From the NCBI GenBank assembly GCA_946623485.1, contig CAMORF010000038.1:1-10904 (forward strand): DNA of 10,904 nt. Direction: 5' to 3'. The notes below the pieces were generated by a model that worked only from the letters and a program-made list of their open reading frames with translations, had not been told where the DNA came from and did no database searches. The first letter of the stretch is position 1. Each line of letters opens with the position of its first letter. This document shows positions 7,045 through 10,904 of this stretch, piece by piece. The position numbers were made by a program, and so were the translations under genes. Source of the stretch: an uncultured Clostridia bacterium (lineage in GTDB: Bacteria; Bacillota; Clostridia; Lachnospirales; Lachnospiraceae).

Positions 7045-8214
7045 TTACAGCCAGCCCAGGACCATCTGGATGATCAGATAAAAGACGAAAAACAGGACGC
7101 CCGCGGTTCCTCCGAACAACGCAAAGAACCGGGTTCTGTCTACCGGAAGGTCACCGACAAACTTTCCTGTTTCCCCGTTCATCGCATACAGGTAATTCTT
7201 GCCGTTCCAGGCCACCTTCAGGATATAGACCGGCAGGAGGGCATAATGGACCTCCCCCTTCGAGAATGAAACATTGCTCCCGAATGGCAGCACACTGGTG
7301 TAGGGGCCTTTGCGCGCGTCCGTAAATGCAATGTTCTGCGCGCTGGCGACTGCCCGGTTTTTCGCCCGCTCCGAGCTCTCCTCGATGGATACATCGCTCC
7401 GGTCCGCCAGGTATCCCGGAAGATAGGAGGTAGAGAAGGGCTGCATCTGGGAATAATCAAAGGGTTCCAGGCTGTCCATCATATCGTCCGGCATGTTGCG
7501 GGAAGCGTCTGTCGGAATCCGGTCAAATCCAAGCTCCAGCGAACGGCGGATCGAAAACTGCCTTGTCCGGGTCACAATGTAATCCCCTTCCCGGTTGGAG
7601 GTCTTGATCTCCCCGAGGAACGAATAATCGCCGCTCACATGGCTGTCAAACAGCCAGAAAGGAACATAGATCCCACGCAGCTTCTCCACCGTGCTCTGGG
7701 CGGAAAATGTCTTCGGCAGCAGGATCTTACCTTTGCAATGTTTTTTATAGGCTTCCATCGCTGCCTGCTGGTCCAGCTTGAACGGAATGATATACTGAGG
7801 GCGCCTGTCACCGCTCAGCTGCTCCGGGATAATCGTCGGGTTCCCGCAATACGGGCAGGAAGTCGCGGCCGTGGAGGCCTCCGCCAGCACCGCGCCTCCG
7901 CAACTCGGGCAGGTATAGGCGATCATGTTTGCGGAGTCCTCCCCCCAGTCCGCAGGGATGGTGGAAGAATCCCATTTTCCTCCGACCTGAATCTCATCCT
8001 CTTTCCTTGAGAGGACATCTGCCTGCTGCGTCTGGTCAAACACGACCTTCTGCTTCTCCGCGCCAGGCTCTGGTTTATCCCCGTACATCCGGGCAATCTC
8101 ATCGGGGGAATATTTGGACAGGCAATAATCACACTTCAGCTTTCCGCTTGCCGAATCAAAATGCAAAGGCCCGCCGCATGACGGACATTTATAATTCACT
8201 GTTTGCTGTGCCAT
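7045..8214 (-). CDS. Double zinc-ribbon membrane-anchored protein (TFIIB-type zinc ribbon)
   Basis: A 389-residue protein with two zinc ribbons: CPSCGG...CDYC (C10, C13, C28, C31) and CPSCGG...CPYCGN (C102, C105, C120, C123). A long region follows (FWLFDSHVSGDYSF, then the YALLPVYIL and MNGETGKFVGDLPVD motifs seen in this family). The last ~27 residues (363-389) form one hydrophobic segment, so it is probably anchored in the membrane by its C-terminus. The open frame extends 35 codons further upstream to 8319, but I place the start at 8214. GAGGAG lies 6 nt upstream, homology begins there (NYKCPSCGG), and a predicted promoter would start transcription near 8317, leaving no room for a ribosome site for the longer form. 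Its partner, the TPM-domain gene, starts 13 nt downstream. The function is unknown. Confidence 0.85.
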   Translation of the reverse strand: MAQQTVNYKCPSCGGPLHFDSASGKLKCDYCLSKYSPDEIARMYGDKPEPGAEKQKVVFDQTQQADVLSRKEDEIQVGGKWDSSTIPADWGEDSANMIAYTCPSCGGAVLAEASTAATSCPYCGNPTIIPEQLSGDRRPQYIIPFKLDQQAAMEAYKKHCKGKILLPKTFSAQSTVEKLRGIYVPFWLFDSHVSGDYSFLGEIKTSNREGDYIVTRTRQFSIRRSLELGFDRIPTDASRNMPDDMMDSLEPFDYSQMQPFSTSYLPGYLADRSDVSIEESSERAKNRAVASAQNIAFTDARKGPYTSVLPFGSNVSFSKGEVHYALLPVYILKVAWNGKNYLYAMNGETGKFVGDLPVDRTRFFALFGGTAGVLFFVFYLIIQMVLGWL

Positions 8215-8220
8215 ACGCTT

Positions 8221-8226
8221 CTCCTC
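8221..8226 (-). promoter_or_regulatory. Ribosome binding site fixing the zinc-ribbon gene start
   Basis: GAGGAG on the minus strand, 6 nt before the ATG at 8214. It supports this start over the ATGs near 8319. Confidence 0.8.
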
Positions 8227-8235
8227 ATTGCGCAA

Positions 8236-8257
8236 GCCTGCCCCAAGCCGGGCAGGC
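8236..8257 (-). promoter_or_regulatory. Leader hairpin upstream of the zinc-ribbon gene
   Basis: A perfect 8-bp inverted repeat GCCTGCCC/GGGCAGGC (8236-8243 and 8250-8257) with a 6-nt loop, 9 nt upstream of the GAGGAG ribosome site. No U-tract follows, so it is not a terminator. It could stabilise the mRNA or tune translation. Confidence 0.4.
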
Positions 8258-8323
8258 AGAACCCTGTCAGCCAGCACCAACTCATCGATACTGATGGTGC
8301 AAAATGACTCCTGCATCATCTAT

Positions 8324-8332
8324 GTTATACCA
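8324..8332 (-). promoter_or_regulatory. Extended -10 promoter for the zinc-ribbon/TPM pair
   Basis: Minus-strand TGG-TATAAC is an extended -10, with the -10 hexamer at 8324-8329. It lies in the 163-nt gap between truA and the zinc-ribbon gene. No good -35 is visible at the expected distance. The expected start of transcription is near 8317. Confidence 0.45.
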
Positions 8333-8377
8333 CAAAGCCGGGCATTCCGTACACGTTCCCTGCAATAAGTTGCAAGT

Positions 8378-9193
8378 TCAATAATTGACTTCCATCAGCG
8401 TCAGCCCGGAAGCCGGGGCTGTCCTGTCAGCCGCTCCTTTGCGGCATTCGGACAGAATCCTTCCGATCTCGTCCGGCTCCATCCTTCCGGCACCAACCTC
8501 CACCAGTTCACCGGTCATCAGCCGTACCATATGATTCAGGAATCCATCGCCATAGTAATCCAGGACAACTGTGTCCTCGTCAGGCTGCGTGATCTCGATC
8601 CGGCTTACCGTGCGTACCGTGCTTTTCTTCATCTTCAGGCCGCAGAAAGAAGCAAAGTCATGGCAGCCGGTCAAAAGCTTCGCGCCTTCTGCCATCTTCA
8701 CGGTATCCAGCGGCCCGCCATACTGCCATAAGAATCTGCGGTTCCGCACATCACTCACCGGGCTTGTCCGGATCCTGTATTGGTACCATTTGGAAGCCGT
8801 CAGGTATCTTGCATGAAAACGGTCAGAGGCGCGCACAAGGCGGACCACCGCAATATCCTCCGGCAGATAATGATTCAGCGCGGCAAACAATGCGGCATCC
8901 TCTGCTTCTCTCAGTCTGGACGGCAGGATGTCCCCCTGCCCTGCATCAGCCCCGCCATGCTGCAAAAGCCGCAGCTTCTCCTCCGGCACCCGGAAGCTGG
9001 CAACCTGCCCCAGGGCATGCACGCCGGCGTCCGTCCTTCCGGCCCCGTAAACTTCAATTGGCTCCTCCATCAGCCTGGACAGCAAGGTCTCCAGCTTTCC
9101 CTGGATCGTATTCTCAACGCCGGGCTGCTTCTGCCACCCCCGGTACCTTGTCCCCTCATACTGAATCGTCATCTTATAATTCACCAAACGCAT
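8378..9193 (-). CDS. truA: tRNA pseudouridine(38-40) synthase TruA
   Basis: Converts uridines 38-40 in the anticodon arm of tRNAs to pseudouridine. The sequence begins MRLVNYKMTIQYEGTRYRGW. It has the catalytic motif GAGRTDAGVHALGQVASF with nucleophile D55, then NHYLPEDIAV, FHARYLTASKWYQYRI and DYYGDGFLNHMVRLMTG, all typical of TruA. The length is 271 residues, a little above the usual 245-260. The excess is mostly an extra stretch at about 72-98, between the catalytic strand and LNHYLPED. The open frame runs up to 9292, but the ATG at 9193 is chosen because family homology begins there and GAGGAG lies 5 nt upstream. No convincing promoter was found in the 179-nt gap to the tRNA gene. The zinc-ribbon gene follows with its own promoter. 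Confidence 0.95.
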   Translation of the reverse strand: MRLVNYKMTIQYEGTRYRGWQKQPGVENTIQGKLETLLSRLMEEPIEVYGAGRTDAGVHALGQVASFRVPEEKLRLLQHGGADAGQGDILPSRLREAEDAALFAALNHYLPEDIAVVRLVRASDRFHARYLTASKWYQYRIRTSPVSDVRNRRFLWQYGGPLDTVKMAEGAKLLTGCHDFASFCGLKMKKSTVRTVSRIEITQPDEDTVVLDYYGDGFLNHMVRLMTGELVEVGAGRMEPDEIGRILSECRKGAADRTAPASGLTLMEVNY

Positions 9194-9198
9194 AAAAA

Positions 9199-9204
9199 CT
9201 CCTC
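9199..9204 (-). promoter_or_regulatory. Ribosome binding site fixing the truA start
   Basis: GAGGAG on the minus strand, 5 nt before the ATG at 9193. It rules in this start over the upstream in-frame ATGs at 9220 and 9292, which lack such a site. Confidence 0.85.
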
Positions 9205-9296
9205 TTCCAATCAAATGCATGCTCGCCTCATCTGAAAGGCTTGCCTCAAATGAAGGGCTTCCGGCCTTTTCGCCATCCGATGATGCATTCAAACGA

Positions 9297-9329
9297 CAAA
9301 ATCATGATAGCAAAATCATGATAGCAAAA
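9297..9329. repeat. 14-bp tandem repeat next to the tRNA terminator
   Basis: The unit CAAAATCATGATAG occurs twice in tandem on the plus strand (9297-9310 and 9311-9324), followed by a partial third copy CAAAA. Each unit contains the palindrome ATCATGAT. It directly follows the U-tract of the tRNA-Arg terminator in the minus direction. Confidence 0.85.
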
Positions 9330-9331
9330 AG

Positions 9332-9368
9332 AAAAACCCTTCTCCGGCGAAACCGGAAAAGGGTTTTT
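9332..9368 (-). terminator. Strong intrinsic terminator after tRNA-Arg
   Basis: A long stem pairs 9332-9347 with 9353-9368 (AAAAACCCTT, one C/A mismatch, TCCGG) around a 5-nt loop. In the minus transcript the stem ends in TTTTT followed by CTTTTT. The A/T arms also place a T-run on the plus-strand side, so it could act in both directions, although no plus-strand gene is seen. Confidence 0.9.
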
Positions 9369-9372
9369 CCCG

Positions 9373-9446
9373 CGTGCGCGACAAGATTCGAACTCGCGAC
9401 CTTCTGGTCCGTAGCCAGACGCTCTATCCAGCTGAGCTACGCACAC
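9373..9446 (-). tRNA. tRNA-Arg(ACG)
   Basis: A 74-nt cloverleaf including the discriminator. The acceptor GTGTGCG pairs with CGCGCAC (one U-G pair), and U8-A9 and a normal D arm (GCTC/GAGC) follow. The anticodon stem is TCTGG/CCAGA with loop CTACGGA, so the anticodon is ACG (plus-strand positions 9410-9412). This reads CGN codons after A34 is converted to inosine. The T arm has TTCGAAT. The discriminator is G. CCA is not encoded and must be added after transcription. It is flanked by its own promoter and terminator, so it is a single-tRNA transcription unit. Confidence 0.97.
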
Positions 9447-9451
9447 ACATT

Positions 9452-9496
9452 CTTGACAACGAAAGTATCTTACGACATAACCTGTACGTTGTCAAG
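9452..9496. repeat. Perfect 10-bp inverted repeat spanning the tRNA promoter
   Basis: CTTGACAACG (9452-9461) and CGTTGTCAAG (9487-9496) are perfect reverse complements with a 25-nt spacer. The right arm contains the -35 of the tRNA promoter on the minus strand. The left arm covers the predicted transcription start and places a second TTGACA on the plus strand. Confidence 0.85.
9467..9495 (-). promoter_or_regulatory. Sigma-A promoter of tRNA-Arg
   Basis: Consensus -35 TTGACA (9490-9495) and -10 TAAGAT (9467-9472) on the minus strand with a 17-nt spacer. The predicted start near 9460 gives a leader of about 14 nt before the mature tRNA. Confidence 0.85.
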
Positions 9497-9556
9497 GCTC
9501 AGTTCACGTTTTTATCATTTTCTGAATTTTCTGTATTTTCCGTTTTTTTCGATCAC

Positions 9557-9609
9557 AATCCCGCACCTCAGCGCAGGACGCAAAGCATTCTTCGGATGAG
9601 GTGCGGAAT
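9557..9609. repeat. Palindromic intergenic repeat, copy 1 (downstream of the dehydrogenase gene)
   Basis: A 10-bp perfect stem CCGCACCTCA/TGAGGTGCGG (9561-9570 and 9597-9606), extendable at its base in the minus transcript, encloses a 26-nt loop. Its right half (9579-9606) aligns with the reverse complement of 10879-10904 (24 of 28 columns identical, with short gaps). It lies 16 nt past the dehydrogenase stop. In the minus direction it is followed by an A-run, not a U-run, so it is not a canonical terminator for that gene. Confidence 0.65.
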
Positions 9610-9624
9610 CATTCCTTGCATTTT

Positions 9625-10734
9625 TTATGCTTCGAAGGGGAATGTATAAGGCAGATGATATTTATCGCGCACCGCGATAAACTCTTTCTGCACCGCGTCT
9701 CCCACCGGAACGCCCTTCTCCTTCCTCTCCAGCCAGACAAGCCACTCCTTCTCGCCTGCCGTATAGATCCGCTCCTGTCCCGGAGCCTTCTGGGATGCCC
9801 TCAGCTGCCGGAGGATCTCACCGCAGGTGTGCCGGAAGCTTTCTTCTCCAAGGAAGAATTCGGGATTGATTACCATAAAGAAATGTCCCAGATGGTATGG
9901 CTGCCTCTGTCCGTTCTCATCCATCCCGGTCAGCATCTTCATAAAGCTGCCTGCCTGGAGTGCCGCTGACAGGATCTCTACCACGGCCGCATATCCGTAT
10001 CCCTTATATCCGGCCAGTTCCTCTCCGATTCCTCCCAGGGGCGCAAGCGCGGCCTCGCCGGAAGTCAGTGCTTTCAGAATCATCTCACTGTCTGTCAACG
10101 CTTCACCACTGCGTCCGATCACCATTCCCTTCGGCGTATCCTTCCCTGTGCGGGCAAAATACTCGATCTTTCCTCTCTGGGTAATGGATGTCGCACAATC
10201 CAGCACGAACGGGAACTCCTCATCCGTGGGCAGGGCAAATGTGAGGGGGTTGGTTCCCATCATGTTCTCTACGCCGAACGTCGGCGCGATAGAAGGCCGG
10301 GCATTGGTTCCGGTGATCCCGATCATTCCCTGCTTTGACGCCATCATCGCCCAATATCCCGCAATCCCGTAATGCGTGGAATTGCGGACCGCAGCCATGC
10401 CCATGCCATACTTCCTGGCTTTCTCCAGGATCGCGTCCATTGCCTTCTTTGACGCGACCATGCCCATCCCGTCATGGGCATCTGCCACCAGTGTTGTCGC
10501 TGTATCCTTCAGCACCTCAAATTCCGTCACCGGCTTCTGGATGCCTGCCTCGATCCGGTCAATGTAGATCGGTTTGAAGCGGTTGCAGCCATGGCTTTCA
10601 ATTCCACGCCTGTCGCTCTCCATCAAAACATCCGCGCAAAGCGCTGCATCCTCCCGGGGTACTCCGACTGCCTGAAAAGCATCGGTCATAAAGTTTCCGA
10701 TCAATTCCCAAGATACATATGGTCTCGTTTCCAT
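9625..10734 (-). CDS. Ldh_2-family malate/L-lactate-type dehydrogenase
   Basis: NAD(P)H-dependent oxidoreductase of the Ldh_2 (malate/L-lactate/ureidoglycolate/sulfolactate) family, which interconverts 2-hydroxyacids and 2-oxoacids. This fold is unrelated to the classical lactate and malate dehydrogenases. It has 369 residues, typical for the family. Visible motifs are DRRGIESHG (41-49), RNSTHYG with the catalytic His at 121, GTNPLTFALP (160-169), VLDCATSI, and GYKGYGYA toward the C-terminal half. There is no signal peptide, so it is cytoplasmic. The substrate cannot be told from sequence; malate, lactate, ureidoglycolate and sulfolactate are all possible. The start is the ATG at 10734, with GGGAGGG 6 nt upstream. 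It stands alone between two inverted-repeat regions, and no pathway partner is in view. Confidence 0.92.
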   Translation of the reverse strand: METRPYVSWELIGNFMTDAFQAVGVPREDAALCADVLMESDRRGIESHGCNRFKPIYIDRIEAGIQKPVTEFEVLKDTATTLVADAHDGMGMVASKKAMDAILEKARKYGMGMAAVRNSTHYGIAGYWAMMASKQGMIGITGTNARPSIAPTFGVENMMGTNPLTFALPTDEEFPFVLDCATSITQRGKIEYFARTGKDTPKGMVIGRSGEALTDSEMILKALTSGEAALAPLGGIGEELAGYKGYGYAAVVEILSAALQAGSFMKMLTGMDENGQRQPYHLGHFFMVINPEFFLGEESFRHTCGEILRQLRASQKAPGQERIYTAGEKEWLVWLERKEKGVPVGDAVQKEFIAVRDKYHLPYTFPFEA

Positions 10735-10761
10735 GTTGTGCCCTCCCGGCTTTTTTGTTTC

Positions 10762-10767
10762 ATAATA
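10762..10767 (-). promoter_or_regulatory. Possible -10 element for the dehydrogenase gene
   Basis: TATTAT on the minus strand, 27 nt before the start codon. No -35 hexamer is found at 16-18 nt; that position falls within the arm of a large hairpin. The call is weak. Confidence 0.3.
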
Positions 10768-10782
10768 TGTAACTATTCAGCA

Positions 10783-10853
10783 CCCCCTGCAGACTGCCAA
10801 AATCCTGGCCGACAAGCTTGCCTGTCGGACGGATTCTGACAGTCTGCAGGGGG
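10783..10853. repeat. 71-nt imperfect hairpin with 14-bp perfect outer arms
   Basis: CCCCCTGCAGACTG (10783-10796) is the exact reverse complement of 10840-10853. The pairing continues inward with small mismatches and a 3/2-nt internal loop to a CTTG loop at 10817-10820, about 28 base pairs in all. There is no T-run on either side, so it is not an intrinsic terminator. It sits 49 nt upstream of the dehydrogenase start. Confidence 0.85.
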
Positions 10854-10884
10854 CGGGCAAGGCGCTTCGCGCCTCTGACCGCCC
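10851..10884. repeat. Nested GC-rich hairpin adjoining the 71-nt hairpin
   Basis: GGGCGG (10851-10856) pairs with CCGCCC (10879-10884) and encloses a second stem AGGCGC/GCGCCT (10860-10865 and 10869-10874) with a TTC loop. Its 5' base overlaps the last three G residues of the 71-nt hairpin, so the two structures compete for those bases. Confidence 0.6.
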
Positions 10885-10904
10885 TCAGCGAAGAACGCTT
10901 TGCG
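10879..10904. repeat. Palindromic intergenic repeat, copy 2 (cut by window edge)
   Basis: The reverse complement reads CGCAAAGC-G-TTCTTCG, then CTGAGG and GCGG. It matches the right half of the element at 9579-9606 in the opposite orientation. The element probably continues beyond the window. Confidence 0.6.

Noticed and set aside
8215..8319. Longer form of the zinc-ribbon protein starting at 8319
   Set aside because: No ribosome site, no homology in the extra 35 residues, and the predicted transcription start falls at its first codon.
9194..9292. Longer form of TruA starting at 9292 or 9220
   Set aside because: Family homology begins at the ATG at 9193, which alone has a well-spaced GAGGAG.
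9246..9446. Minus-strand 66-codon frame (begins MCVAQLDRASGYGPEGREFESC)
   Set aside because: This is the familiar false translation of a tRNA gene and its terminator; the tRNA-Arg cloverleaf explains the sequence.
9373..9446. tRNA-Arg as a phage or integrative-element attachment site
   Set aside because: No second copy of the tRNA 3' end, no integrase and no mobile genes are in view.
9557..9609. Hairpin after the dehydrogenase gene read as its intrinsic terminator
   Set aside because: In the minus direction the stem is followed by an A-run, not a U-run. On the plus strand the T-run is about 14 nt away. It fits better as a repeat element.

Overview
The window looks like a core chromosomal segment of a Gram-positive anaerobe of the class Clostridia, most likely a Lachnospiraceae-type gut bacterium with moderate to high G+C. 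This rests on the apt-rel-MBL-hemZ order, a long dual-function Rel, an HemZ-type radical SAM protein, strong GGAGG-type ribosome sites and sigma-A promoters. The species assignment is inference. Every supported gene is on the minus strand, so transcription runs from the right end of the window to the left.

Right to left: (1) 10735-10904 is non-coding and packed with inverted repeats, including a 71-nt hairpin and the start of a palindromic repeat that continues past the window edge. (2) 9625-10734 encodes an Ldh_2-type NAD(P)-dependent 2-hydroxyacid dehydrogenase. A diverged, oppositely oriented copy of the palindromic repeat lies just past its 3' end. (3) 9373-9446 is tRNA-Arg(ACG), with a near-consensus promoter and a strong terminator. 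(4) 8378-9193 is truA (tRNA pseudouridine synthase). (5) 7045-8214 and 5433-7031 form a tight two-gene unit: a membrane-anchored double zinc-ribbon protein and a secreted or membrane TPM-domain protein carrying a duplicated beta-rich domain of unknown function. (6) 4792-5319 is apt, with its own promoter, followed by rel (2270-4687), an MBL-fold hydrolase (1607-2263) and hemZ (1-1547, 3' end cut by the window). A terminator-like hairpin sits between the MBL gene and hemZ.

How the genes work together: apt (adenine salvage to AMP) and rel (synthesis and hydrolysis of (p)ppGpp) are commonly adjacent in Firmicutes and share purine nucleotide economy. The tRNA-Arg gene and truA belong to translation. 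The zinc-ribbon/TPM pair probably acts at the cell envelope, but its role is not known. The dehydrogenase appears as a stand-alone metabolic gene.

I did not find a clearly novel multi-gene system; most of the window is ordinary housekeeping sequence. The points most worth a second look are a Gln-rich hexapeptide repeat inserted in HemZ, the inverted palindromic repeats flanking the dehydrogenase gene, the large hairpin at the right edge, the duplicated domain in the TPM protein, and a perfect 10-bp inverted repeat spanning the tRNA promoter. Three start sites need care: truA and the zinc-ribbon gene start well inside their longest open frames, and the rel start is ambiguous.
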